Part shown: positions 14,952-24,834 of the stretch, one piece after another
Layout: each line of letters starts with the position of its first letter
Position numbering within the stretch: the stretch's first letter is position 1
DNA from: an uncultured Anaerotruncus sp.
GTDB lineage: Bacteria; Bacillota; Clostridia; Oscillospirales; CAG-272
Assembly: GCA_905210995.1 (NCBI GenBank)
Contig: CAJLZE010000028.1
Coordinates: 1 to 27,714, forward strand
Reading direction: 5' to 3'
Length of the DNA stretch: 27,714 nt
Notes under the pieces: generated by a model
What the model was told of the DNA's origin: nothing
The model's database searches: none
The model's input: only the letters and a program-made list of their open reading frames with translations
Translations under genes and position numbers: made by a program

Positions 14952-15919
14952 TGCTCTTCTGCGGCGTTGACACAAGCAACTATACCACCTCGCTGGCACT
15001 TGCCGACGGGGAGGGAAGGGTCATTGCCAATCTGAAGGAGCCGCTGCCCGTTAAAGCGGGCGAGTGCGGTCTGCGTCAGTCGGACGCCGTGTTTGCGCAC
15101 ACACGCAATCTTCCGCTCGTTACCGCGAGGCTGCGCGAGCTGCTCGGCTCTGCAGGGCTTTGCGGGGAGAGGATAGCGGCGTTCGGTGTGTCCGCAACGC
15201 CGCGGGACGCCGAGGGGTCGTATATGCCCTGCTTTCTTACCGGCGTTGCGGCAGCATCGGCGATGGCTGACCTTACGGGAGTTCCGCTTTACCGTTTTTC
15301 ACATCAGAGCGGTCATATAATGGCGGCGCTGTATTCGTCGGGCTCAGAGTCGCTTGCCGATGCGGGGGCGCATATTGCGTTCCATGTTTCGGGCGGAACG
15401 ACAGAGGTGCTGCTCGTGAGACCGGGAAGCGACGGCGTGTTTTCGGTCGATATCATCGGCGGCACGCGCGATCTCAACGCGGGTCAGGCGGTAGACCGTG
15501 CCGGTGTAATGCTCGGGCTGCGTTTTCCGTGCGGTCCGGCGCTTGAAAAGCTGGCTGAGGAGTCGGCGGAGAGCTACAGCTTTCCCCGCGTACCCGTAAA
15601 GGATTGTATGTGCAACCTTTCGGGCGTGCAGAATCAGGCTGAACATCGGCTGGCGGACGGCGTGTCGCCGTGCGATATAGCGGCGTATGTGCTCGACTAT
15701 ATCGCTGCGGTGCTCGGCGCAATGGCACGCGATGCTCGCGCTGCGTACGGAGAGCTGCCGATAGTTTTCGCCGGCGGCGTTATGAGCAACCGGCGTATAC
15801 GCGCGCAGCTCGAAAAACTCGGCGACTGCCGCTTTGCGGAGCCTGCGTTTTCTGCCGACAACGCGGCGGGAACCGCACTTCTGTGCCGCAGAAAGTATCT
15901 CGGTGAGCACAATGGATAA
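14951..15919 (+). CDS. TsaD/Kae1-like protein (M22 family paralogue)
   Basis: A 322-residue ASKHA-fold protein related to TsaD, the enzyme that makes the t6A37 modification of tRNA. The TsaD metal site seems kept: HQSGH (H118, H122) and D303 in SADNAAGTA. GGVMSNRRIR also matches. Two other motifs differ: the N-terminal motif is DTSNYTTS rather than the DTSxDETS form, and the usual SGGHT is SGGTT (about 147-151). I take it as a clostridial paralogue, not the housekeeping TsaD; what it modifies is unknown. Its place between nusB and xseA, overlapping both (TAATG with nusB, 8 bases with xseA), recurs in Clostridia as far as I recall. Confidence 0.8.
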   Translation: MLFCGVDTSNYTTSLALADGEGRVIANLKEPLPVKAGECGLRQSDAVFAHTRNLPLVTARLRELLGSAGLCGERIAAFGVSATPRDAEGSYMPCFLTGVAAASAMADLTGVPLYRFSHQSGHIMAALYSSGSESLADAGAHIAFHVSGGTTEVLLVRPGSDGVFSVDIIGGTRDLNAGQAVDRAGVMLGLRFPCGPALEKLAEESAESYSFPRVPVKDCMCNLSGVQNQAEHRLADGVSPCDIAAYVLDYIAAVLGAMARDARAAYGELPIVFAGGVMSNRRIRAQLEKLGDCRFAEPAFSADNAAGTALLCRRKYLGEHNG

Positions 15920-17153
15920 TGCGCCGCGCATAGAGGCGCTGACCGTCACGGCGCTCAACGAATATATAAAGACCCTTCTCGACACCGACGATGTGCTTGC
16001 CGCCGTCGCGGTGCGCGGGGAGATATCGAATTTCAAAAACCATTATCAGACCGGGCATTTTTACTTTACCCTCAAGGACAGCGGCGGCTGCATTGCGGCG
16101 GTCATGTTCCGTTCGTATGCCTCGCGTCTGAAGTTCGTGCCCTCCGACGGTATGAAGGCGGTGCTTTTCGGGCACGTTTCGTCATATGTCAAAAGCGGGC
16201 AGTATCAGATATATGTCACGGATATGATCCCCGACGGTGCGGGCGCGCTTTATCTGCGTTTTGAGCAGCTAAAGGAACGCCTCGGCGCCGAGGGGCTGTT
16301 CGATGCCTCGCGCAAAAGACCCATACCGAAATATCCCGAGCGGATAGGCGTCGTCACGTCTCCGACTGGTGCGGCGATACAGGATATCCTCAACATCCTC
16401 GGCAGGCGTTTTCCGTATGCTGCCGTTACGCTTTATCCGGCGCTCGTTCAGGGCGAGGGAGCGGAGGCATCGGTCGTTGCGGGCATCGAATATTTCAATG
16501 GGCTTGATAAAAATGACGCTCCCGACGTGCTGATAATCGGGCGCGGCGGCGGGTCGATAGAGGATCTGTGGGCGTTCAACGGTGAAAAGCTGGCGCGCAC
16601 GATAGCAGCCTCGCGCATTCCCGTGATAAGCGCCGTGGGGCATGAGACCGACTTTACGATAGCCGATCTTGCCGCCGATCTGCGTGCGCCCACACCGTCG
16701 GCTGCGGCAGAGCAGGCGGTGCCGGACTCCGCGCGGCTCCTCCAGCAGCTTGAAAATGTCGGTGCGCGTATGCGTTCGCTGCTCCAGACACGTCTCGAAC
16801 GCGAAAAGGGGCGTCTTGCGTCACTGGCGTCGCGCAGGTCGCTGACCGACCCGGAATATATGTTTGAAATGCGCCGCACGGCGCTTATGATGACCGAGGA
16901 AAGGCTTGCGTCGCTTTACTCGATGCACCTGAAAAGCGCGCGCGCCGCGTTCGGTACGGCAGTCGCATCGCTTGAGGCGATGAACCCGCTCGCGGTGCTG
17001 TCGCGCGGCTATGCCGCGGTGCGTTCCGCAGACGGAAAAAATGTTATAACCGACGCCGCCGGGCTGAGCGCGGGAGACAGGATAGACCTTGCCATGCGCG
17101 ACGGCAATGTTTTGGCGGTCGTTGAAAAAACAGAAAAGAAGACCGAAGGATGA
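15912..17153 (+). CDS. xseA: Exodeoxyribonuclease VII large subunit
   Basis: A 413-residue XseA. The N-terminal OB fold (about 10-105, with VRGEISNFKNH and GHFYFTLKD) binds single-stranded DNA. The catalytic domain has GVVTSPTGAAIQDI, IGRGGGSIEDLWAFN and SAVGHETDFTIADLAADLRAPTPSAAAE. A coiled-coil part (about 270-350) follows, and the C-terminus has the usual LSRGYAAV. With XseB it degrades single-stranded DNA from both ends into oligonucleotides, in repair and in clearing damaged DNA. I chose the ATG at 15912, which overlaps the end of the preceding gene; earlier starts would lie deep in that gene. XseB follows after 39 bases, which contain a GC-rich CCCGCCGGGCGGG. Confidence 0.95.
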   Translation: MDNAPRIEALTVTALNEYIKTLLDTDDVLAAVAVRGEISNFKNHYQTGHFYFTLKDSGGCIAAVMFRSYASRLKFVPSDGMKAVLFGHVSSYVKSGQYQIYVTDMIPDGAGALYLRFEQLKERLGAEGLFDASRKRPIPKYPERIGVVTSPTGAAIQDILNILGRRFPYAAVTLYPALVQGEGAEASVVAGIEYFNGLDKNDAPDVLIIGRGGGSIEDLWAFNGEKLARTIAASRIPVISAVGHETDFTIADLAADLRAPTPSAAAEQAVPDSARLLQQLENVGARMRSLLQTRLEREKGRLASLASRRSLTDPEYMFEMRRTALMMTEERLASLYSMHLKSARAAFGTAVASLEAMNPLAVLSRGYAAVRSADGKNVITDAAGLSAGDRIDLAMRDGNVLAVVEKTEKKTEG

Positions 17154-17192
17154 TGCTCCCGCCGGGCGGGAACCGATTCATGGGTGATGAAA

Positions 17193-17447
17193 ATGGATGA
17201 TATAAAGACCGAAAAAAGCAGCGAAAAAAAGCCGCGCGCGAAAAAAGCGACGGCAGAAGCGAATCTGACATTCGAGGAGGCAATGACGCGCCTTGAGGCG
17301 GTCGTGCGTGCGCTCGAGGACGGGAAAACTCCGCTCGAGGAGTCGATGAAGCTGTATGAGGAGGGCGTGTCGCTCGTTCGTCTGTGCTCCGACCGGCTCG
17401 AAAAGGCGGAACGCAGAGTAAAAGTGCTGACTGCCGACGAAAACTGA
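17193..17447 (+). CDS. xseB: Exodeoxyribonuclease VII small subunit
   Basis: An 84-residue XseB with a lysine-rich N-terminal tail and the family two-helix core: LTFEEAMTRLEAVVRALEDG, then LEESMKLYEEGVSLVRLCSDRL. It coats the coiled coil of XseA to form the active nuclease. Three nearby starts (GTG 17184, ATG 17187, ATG 17193) are possible. I prefer 17193 because GGTGA lies five bases upstream; the choice changes only two or three residues. The next gene begins ten bases after the stop. Confidence 0.92.
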   Translation: MDDIKTEKSSEKKPRAKKATAEANLTFEEAMTRLEAVVRALEDGKTPLEESMKLYEEGVSLVRLCSDRLEKAERRVKVLTADEN

Positions 17448-17456
17448 GGAATGATG

Positions 17457-18344
17457 ATGGAAAACTATCTTGATATCGAAGAGGCGCTGCGCGCATCGGC
17501 AAAAAAGACCGAGGCTGCGCTGCGCGGGTACTATCCCGCAGATGCCGAGAGCGACACGCTGTGGGGCTCCGAGCTTTACAGCCTGACCGCGGGCGGAAAA
17601 AGGATAAGGCCCTATCTCGTGCTTGAATTCTGCCGTCTTTTCGGTGGCAGCGAGGCGGCGGCAATGCCGTTTGCCTGCGCCGTTGAGATGATGCACACAT
17701 TTTCGCTGATACACGACGATCTGCCCTGCATGGACGATGACGATCTTCGCCGCGGCAGACCCACGAACCACAAGGTCTGGGGCGAGGCGACGGCGCTGCT
17801 TGCGGGAGATTCGCTCGAGCTGCGCGCGGTGCTGACGGCGATGAAAAATCCCGCCGTTGCACCGGAGGACGCTCTCCGCGCCGCGCGTGTGCTCGGCGAC
17901 GGCGCAATGGGAATGATAGAGGGACAGATACTCGACATGGCTGCCGAGACAAAGGCGATTTCGCTTGACGAGCTGCGCACTCTGTATGCCAAAAAGACCG
18001 GCGAGCTTATGCGTGTGAGCGCCGTGCTCGGCTGCATTGCCGCAGGTGTGCCCGACGGCGATAAGCGGATAGCGGATGCGACCGCATACGCCCTCGGCAT
18101 AGGTCACGCATTCCAGATAATCGACGATGTGCTCGATGCCGAAAGCACTGCCGAGGAGCTCGGCAAATCGGTCGGCTCCGATGTGCGCGACGGCAAAACG
18201 ACATATCTCAGCTTCATGAGCGCCGCCGATGCGCGTGCATATGCGCGCCGGGTGACTGATGAGGCGACCGCGGCGGTCGCGGGATATCCCGGCAGCGAAA
18301 TGCTTACGACGCTTGCCGAATGGCTGCTCATGCGCCGCAAATAA
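17457..18344 (+). CDS. ispA: Farnesyl diphosphate synthase (trans-prenyltransferase)
   Basis: A 295-residue polyprenyl synthase. The first aspartate-rich motif is DDLPCMDDDDLRRGRPTNH from D87, with the two-residue insertion typical of bacterial FPP synthases; the second is DDVLD. GGKRIRP (about 47-53) and KTGEL are also in place. Phe82, five residues before the first motif, is the aromatic residue that limits product length, so C15 farnesyl diphosphate is the likely product. It feeds undecaprenyl phosphate and quinone synthesis. Of three consecutive ATG codons the third (17457) has the best spacing to TGAGGA. In many Clostridia dxs lies between this gene and tlyA; here tlyA follows directly after three bases. 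Confidence 0.93.
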   Translation: MENYLDIEEALRASAKKTEAALRGYYPADAESDTLWGSELYSLTAGGKRIRPYLVLEFCRLFGGSEAAAMPFACAVEMMHTFSLIHDDLPCMDDDDLRRGRPTNHKVWGEATALLAGDSLELRAVLTAMKNPAVAPEDALRAARVLGDGAMGMIEGQILDMAAETKAISLDELRTLYAKKTGELMRVSAVLGCIAAGVPDGDKRIADATAYALGIGHAFQIIDDVLDAESTAEELGKSVGSDVRDGKTTYLSFMSAADARAYARRVTDEATAAVAGYPGSEMLTTLAEWLLMRRK

Positions 18345-18347
18345 CAA

Positions 18348-19085
18348 ATGAGGGCTGATATCTTTCTTGCGGAGCAGGGGCTTGCCCCGAGCCGCGAGAC
18401 TGCAAAAAAGCTGATACTCGGCGGGTGCGTGAGGATATGCGGCAGCACGGTCAAAAAGCCGTCATGCGATATCGGTGACGGTGTCCCGGCATCCGACGTG
18501 GAGATACTCCCGTCCGAGGACACGCGGTATGTCAGCCGGGGAGGGCTGAAGCTCGAGGCGGCGCTCGATTCGTTCGGCATCGACGTCTCCGGTATGCGCG
18601 CGATAGATATCGGCGCATCGACGGGCGGCTTTACCGACTGTCTGCTCGCGCACGGAGCCGCATCCGTTACGGCTGTGGATTCGGGTCACGGGCAGCTCTC
18701 ACCGGTGCTTGCCGCAGATCCGCGCGTGCGCTCGCTTGAAGGCATAAACGCAAGATACATCACGCCCGATACGGTCGGCGGAGAATACGATATTGCGGTA
18801 ATGGATGTTTCGTTTATTTCGCAGACGCTCATCCTCCCCGCGATACCGGCGCTGCTGCGCGGCGGCGGGATATTTTTGAGTCTCGTCAAGCCGCAGTTTG
18901 AAGTAGGCAGGTCGGATGTCGGCAAGGGCGGGATAGTCCGTTCTGCGTCGGCGCGCGAAAGAGCGGTAAAGAGCGTTTCGGCTGCCGCCGGTGCTCTCGG
19001 GCTCGTGAAGATCGGGCTTATCACGTCGCCCGTGACCGGAGGCGACGGAAATATCGAATATATAGCATATTTTCACAAAAAATAA
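18348..19085 (+). CDS. tlyA: TlyA-family rRNA 2'-O-methyltransferase
   Basis: A 245-residue protein with an N-terminal S4 RNA-binding domain (about 1-58) and a FtsJ/RrmJ-like SAM-dependent methyltransferase domain. The SAM motif is DIGASTGGFTDCLL (about 87-100). The KDKE catalytic tetrad can be read as K68 (RGGLKL), D153 (VMDVSF), K181 (LVKPQFE) and E237 (GNIEYI). TlyA proteins methylate ribose of cytidines in 16S and 23S rRNA and affect capreomycin sensitivity; which sites are modified here cannot be told. There is no separate ribosome site: the ATG follows the ispA stop by three bases, so translational coupling is likely. Confidence 0.92.
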   Translation: MRADIFLAEQGLAPSRETAKKLILGGCVRICGSTVKKPSCDIGDGVPASDVEILPSEDTRYVSRGGLKLEAALDSFGIDVSGMRAIDIGASTGGFTDCLLAHGAASVTAVDSGHGQLSPVLAADPRVRSLEGINARYITPDTVGGEYDIAVMDVSFISQTLILPAIPALLRGGGIFLSLVKPQFEVGRSDVGKGGIVRSASARERAVKSVSAAAGALGLVKIGLITSPVTGGDGNIEYIAYFHKK

Positions 19086-19103
19086 ACAGATCCGAAAGGT
19101 ACG

Positions 19104-20003
19104 GTGGAGCCGGTGCAGTTTTCAAAGGTCGCGCTTATAACCAATTTCAATATACGCGAAAAAGCGGATGCGGCGCGTTCGGTCGCACGCGCGTTTGCCG
19201 AGCACGGAGCATCGCTCATGCTCGATCTTTCGGTGCGCGGAAGATGCGGTCTCGAGGCCGTCGGCATCGTTCCGAAATACGTGCCCGCACATTCGCTTTA
19301 CGAAAGCTCCGATCTGATCGCGGTGGTCGGCGGAGACGGTTCGGTGCTCGAAGCGGCGCGGAGGAGCGCTGCGCGCGGGATCCCTGTGCTCGGGGTCAAC
19401 AAGGGCAGGCTCGGCTATCTTTGCGAGCTTGAATGCGACGAGCTTTCGCTGCTCGACAGACTCTATGATGGGAATTATACGGTCGAAAAGCATTCCATGC
19501 TGAATGTCGAGGTGCTCGGAAAGCCGGACGCGAACGGCGAGCGGCGCCGCATCTACATCGCCCGCGCGCTGAACGACGCGGTGGTATCAAACGGCTCGGT
19601 GGCCCGGATAGTCGATATAGAGCTGCGCGAGGGCGGCAAGACGATCGCCACATACCGCGCCGACGGTCTTATTGCCGCAACGCCGACGGGCTCGACGGCG
19701 TATTCGCTGTCGGCGGGGGGACCCGTTCTCGATCCGCGCCTCGGCGGGATATGCATCACGCCGATATGCGCGCACTCGGTCTCGTCAAAGCCGATAGTGT
19801 TTCCCGACAGCGCGCGGCTTGAGATCGTTAATATATGCCAGCGCGAGCCGGCGCTCTTCCTCACGGTAGACGGCAGGGTGAATATAAAGCTTGTGCGCGG
19901 CGATTCGGTAAAGATAACGCGGTCGGATAAGTCGGCGGGCATAGTAAGGCTTAAAGAGGATTCATTTTACGGCACATTCCGGCGCAAGATGAGCGGGATA
20001 TAA
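19104..20003 (+). CDS. nadK: NAD kinase
   Basis: A 299-residue NAD+ kinase that makes NADP+. The nucleotide loop is GGDGS (76-80; Ser where many have Thr), followed by ALNDAVV (N157, D158) and TPTGSTAYSLSAGGP (193-207). The C-terminal all-beta domain, with VFPDSARLEI and TVDGR, is complete. The start is GTG at 19104, with GAAAGG four bases before it. A second GTG at 19113 is possible and would remove three residues. It sits between tlyA and argR in the order usual for Firmicutes. Confidence 0.94.
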   Translation: MEPVQFSKVALITNFNIREKADAARSVARAFAEHGASLMLDLSVRGRCGLEAVGIVPKYVPAHSLYESSDLIAVVGGDGSVLEAARRSAARGIPVLGVNKGRLGYLCELECDELSLLDRLYDGNYTVEKHSMLNVEVLGKPDANGERRRIYIARALNDAVVSNGSVARIVDIELREGGKTIATYRADGLIAATPTGSTAYSLSAGGPVLDPRLGGICITPICAHSVSSKPIVFPDSARLEIVNICQREPALFLTVDGRVNIKLVRGDSVKITRSDKSAGIVRLKEDSFYGTFRRKMSGI

Positions 20004-20028
20004 CGCCGACAGGAAACGGAGATAGCAA

Positions 20029-20484
20029 ATGAAAAGCGGACGACAGGAAAAAATAATCAGTCTCGTGGAGCGCTGTGAGATAGAAACACAGGAGGAGCTC
20101 ATCGGGCTGCTTCTGCGCGAGGGATACAGGGTGACTCAGGCGACCGTGTCGCGCGATATAAAGGAGCTGAAGCTCTCAAAGGTGCCTACGGGACGCGGAA
20201 CGTACAAGTACACCCTTCCGAAGCAGGACGACAATGCGGGGAGCCTCAAATTCAACTCCGCGCTGATAGAATCAATAAAAAAGGTGGATTATTCGGGGAA
20301 CATCATCGTTCTCTCGACATATCCCGGGCTTGCCAACGCGGTGGCTGCGGGGCTTGATTCCATCGAAACGAACGAAATACTCGGCAGTGTGGCGGGAGAC
20401 GACACGATATTTATCGTCACACGCGGGCTTGACTCGTCAAAGTCGCTGAGCGAGCGCATAAAGATCCTTCTCAAAACGGTCTGA
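20029..20484 (+). CDS. argR: Arginine repressor ArgR/AhrC
   Basis: A 151-residue ArgR. The N-terminal winged helix-turn-helix holds the hallmark VTQATVSRDIKEL (about 35-47). The C-terminal oligomerisation and arginine-binding domain ends with the conserved AGDDTIFIVTR segment. The hexamer with bound arginine represses biosynthesis and activates catabolism of arginine. The start has GGAGA seven bases upstream. Placement immediately before recN is a classic Firmicutes arrangement. An arginyl-tRNA synthetase gene lies two genes downstream, which puts two arginine-related genes in one transcription unit. Confidence 0.95.
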   Translation: MKSGRQEKIISLVERCEIETQEELIGLLLREGYRVTQATVSRDIKELKLSKVPTGRGTYKYTLPKQDDNAGSLKFNSALIESIKKVDYSGNIIVLSTYPGLANAVAAGLDSIETNEILGSVAGDDTIFIVTRGLDSSKSLSERIKILLKTV

Positions 20485-20522
20485 GCGCCGATATCATTAT
20501 CAAACCGCGGGAGGTTTTGCCG

Positions 20523-22202
20523 ATGCTAAGATCGCTTCATATCGAAAATATAGCCGTGATCCGTGCGCTCGACCTTGATGCGGACGGCGGCTTTACCGCG
20601 ATGACGGGTGAGACCGGCGCCGGTAAATCAATAGTTATCGACAGCATAAATTTTCTGCTCTGCAACCGCACGGGCCGCGAGCTGATACGCACGGGGCAGA
20701 CGCACGCTGCCGTTTCAGCCGTTTTTGACGGGATAGAGGGGCGGCTTGCCGACGGGCTTGCGGAGATGGGGATCGTTTGCGAGAACGGTGAGATATGCCT
20801 TGAGCGCACGCTCTCGGCAGAGGGGCGCTCGGTGTGCCGTATTGACGGCAGAAGCGTCACGCAGGCAGTACTGAGGCGCGCGGGGAGCCTGCTCGTGTCG
20901 ATACACGGGCAGAATGAGAACCTGCGCATATGCGATCCGTCGGCGCAGCTTGAAATGCTCGATGCGGCTGCTCATTCGGAAAAACTGCTTGAAAAGTATG
21001 CGGGAATATATTCGGAGCTCGAAGGCGTTCGTGCAGAGATAAAGGGCATATGCCGCGACGAAAAGGAAAAAAATCAGCTCCGCGATATGCTTGAGTATCA
21101 GATAAAGGACATTTCGTCGCTGAGACTAAAGCCGGGCGAGGAGGACAAGCTCACAGCCGAGAAGAAGCGGCTCTCAAGTCTTGAGCGGATAAAAAAGCAG
21201 ACCGATGTGGTGCTGCGCGCCATTTACGGCAACGAAAAGGGGCTTACCGCCTCATACATGGTGTCAAAAGCGGCGGATGCGCTCAAAAAGATATCCGACG
21301 TCTATCCCGAATACCGCGGATTTGCGGAGCGGCTCGAGACCTGCCGGTATGAGATCGACGATATTGCCGCGGAGGTGTATTCCCGCGCGGGCGCCGCAGA
21401 CGACGGCGACCCGACTGCGAAGATAGACGCCGTTGAATCGCGCCTTGATGCGATAGGGAGGCTCAAACGCAAATACGGCTCGACGGTGGAGGAGATACTT
21501 GAGTTCCGTGCCGACGCCGAAAAGAAGCTTGCCGACCTTGAATCGGGCGACGACAGACTTGCGGAGCTGCGACGACGGGAGTCGGCGCTCGATGCCGAAT
21601 TGCGCGAGTCGGGTGCTGCTCTCGGCGAGGTGCGAAGCGCTGCCGCAGCGTCGCTTGAGGGACGCGTGGCTGAATCGCTCGCGTTTCTCGATATGCCGAA
21701 GGTGCGTTTTGCCATTTCCGTTACTCCGCTTGACGAACCCTCGCCGCGCGGACTTGACCGCGTTGAGTTCATGATAGCCACGAACCCGGGAGAACCGCAA
21801 AGACCTCTTGCAAAGATCGCCTCCGGCGGCGAGCTTTCGAGAATAATGCTCTCGCTCAAGAGCGTCATGTCCGACATAGACGGTATCCCCACGCTCATTT
21901 ACGATGAGGTCGATGCGGGGATATCGGGCAAGACCTCACGCAAGGTGGGCATCAAGCTGAAGGAGGCTGCACGAGGCGCGCAGATATTCTGTGTGACGCA
22001 TTCCGCTCAGATAGCATCGCTTGCCGATACGCATCTGCTCATCTCAAAAACAGAGCGCGACGGAAGGAGCGAATCGACCGTCACGCGCCTTGACGAGGCG
22101 GGCAGGGTCGAGGAGACCGCAAGGATACTCGGAGGCATAAATGTCACCGATGCACAGCGTATCGCGGCACGCGAGCTTATCGCAGAGGGCAGAGCGCTGT
22201 GA
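20523..22202 (+). CDS. recN: DNA repair protein RecN
   Basis: A 559-residue SMC-like ATPase acting early in double-strand break repair. The N-terminal lobe has Walker A GETGAGKS (29-36) and a SIHGQNENL segment. Long coiled coils fill about 150-380. The C-terminal lobe has the ABC-type signature SGGELSRIMLSLK (from 434), Walker B TLIYDEVDAGISG and the switch CVTHSAQIASLAD. The ATG at 20523 is preceded by GGGAGG eight bases upstream; a TTG six bases earlier is too close to that site. Confidence 0.95.
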   Translation: MLRSLHIENIAVIRALDLDADGGFTAMTGETGAGKSIVIDSINFLLCNRTGRELIRTGQTHAAVSAVFDGIEGRLADGLAEMGIVCENGEICLERTLSAEGRSVCRIDGRSVTQAVLRRAGSLLVSIHGQNENLRICDPSAQLEMLDAAAHSEKLLEKYAGIYSELEGVRAEIKGICRDEKEKNQLRDMLEYQIKDISSLRLKPGEEDKLTAEKKRLSSLERIKKQTDVVLRAIYGNEKGLTASYMVSKAADALKKISDVYPEYRGFAERLETCRYEIDDIAAEVYSRAGAADDGDPTAKIDAVESRLDAIGRLKRKYGSTVEEILEFRADAEKKLADLESGDDRLAELRRRESALDAELRESGAALGEVRSAAAASLEGRVAESLAFLDMPKVRFAISVTPLDEPSPRGLDRVEFMIATNPGEPQRPLAKIASGGELSRIMLSLKSVMSDIDGIPTLIYDEVDAGISGKTSRKVGIKLKEAARGAQIFCVTHSAQIASLADTHLLISKTERDGRSESTVTRLDEAGRVEETARILGGINVTDAQRIAARELIAEGRAL

Positions 22203-22308
22203 GGAGCGTATGCCGTCTTATGTAAACGGACGGCAGGAAAGAACGATAAAAAACAACAACCGTTTTGCTGCCGCGGCAGATCCGCGGAGAAGAAAGGCAT
22301 GGTATTAT

Positions 22309-24033
<1,725 letters not shown>

Positions 24034-24076
24034 TATCAAAAACAATTTACAATAAATCAAAGTGAGGAAATGATCC

Positions 24077-24814
24077 ATGTCCGGACACAGCAAATGGAGC
24101 AACATCAAACACAAAAAAGAAAAGACAGACGCGCAGAAGGCAAAGGTCTTTACAAAGATCGGTAAGGAGATCGCGATCGCCGTCAAGGAAAGCGGCGGAG
24201 ATCCCGCGACAAACTCAAAGCTGCGCGACCTTATCCAGAAGGCAAAAGCAAACAACGTGCCGAACGATAACATCGACCGCACAATAAAGAAGGCGCTCGG
24301 TGCCTCCGACGTCGCCTACGAGGAGATCACCTACGAGGGCTACGGTCCGTCCGGCGTCGCCGTTATCGTTGAAACGACTACCGATAACCGCAACCGCACC
24401 GCGGGCAACGTCCGTGCGTATTTCTCGAAATATCACGGCAACCTCGGTCAGAGCGGCTGCGTCGGCTTCATGTTCAATGAAAAGGGCGTTATCGTTATCA
24501 CCGACGAATACGGCGAGATAGACGAGGACAAGCTGATGGAGACCGCACTTGAGGCAGGTGCCGAAGATTTCAAGGCGGACGACGGCGTGTATGTGATATA
24601 CACCGAGCCGGACGACGTTTATGAGATATCCGACGCTCTCAAGGCAGCTGGATATGAAGTGGAATCCGCCGACAAGGAGAAGGTCGCCGATTCAACGGTC
24701 GATCTTGACGACGAGGAGGACAGAAAGTTTATGGGCCTTCTCATCGAAAAGCTCGAGGACGACGACGATGTTATGAACGTTTACCATAACTGGGGGAACT
24801 GCGACGAGGAATAA
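24077..24814 (+). CDS. yebC: YebC/PmpR-family protein
   Basis: A 245-residue protein of the YebC/TACO1 family, of the usual length, beginning with the invariant SGHSKWSNIKHKK. It carries KLRDLIQKAKANNVPNDNIDR and YEGYGPSGVAVIVE motifs typical of the family. Members bind DNA and act as transcription regulators in some bacteria. Other members help ribosomes translate difficult stretches such as polyproline. Which role holds here cannot be read. The start has GTGAGGAA 8-9 bases upstream. It follows argS by 43 bases and precedes the flippase gene by 20. Confidence 0.95.
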   Translation: MSGHSKWSNIKHKKEKTDAQKAKVFTKIGKEIAIAVKESGGDPATNSKLRDLIQKAKANNVPNDNIDRTIKKALGASDVAYEEITYEGYGPSGVAVIVETTTDNRNRTAGNVRAYFSKYHGNLGQSGCVGFMFNEKGVIVITDEYGEIDEDKLMETALEAGAEDFKADDGVYVIYTEPDDVYEISDALKAAGYEVESADKEKVADSTVDLDDEEDRKFMGLLIEKLEDDDDVMNVYHNWGNCDEE

Positions 24815-24834
24815 TATTTCCCGCGTATGATGCC

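Noticed and set aside
17150..17180. Regulatory hairpin between xseA and xseB
   Set aside because: CCCGCCGGGCGGG is self-complementary but leaves essentially no loop and no T run. It is probably just GC-rich spacer.
22203..22308. T-box leader for argS
   Set aside because: No TGGNACCGCG-like T-box sequence, no specifier-loop arrangement and no terminator in the 106-base gap.
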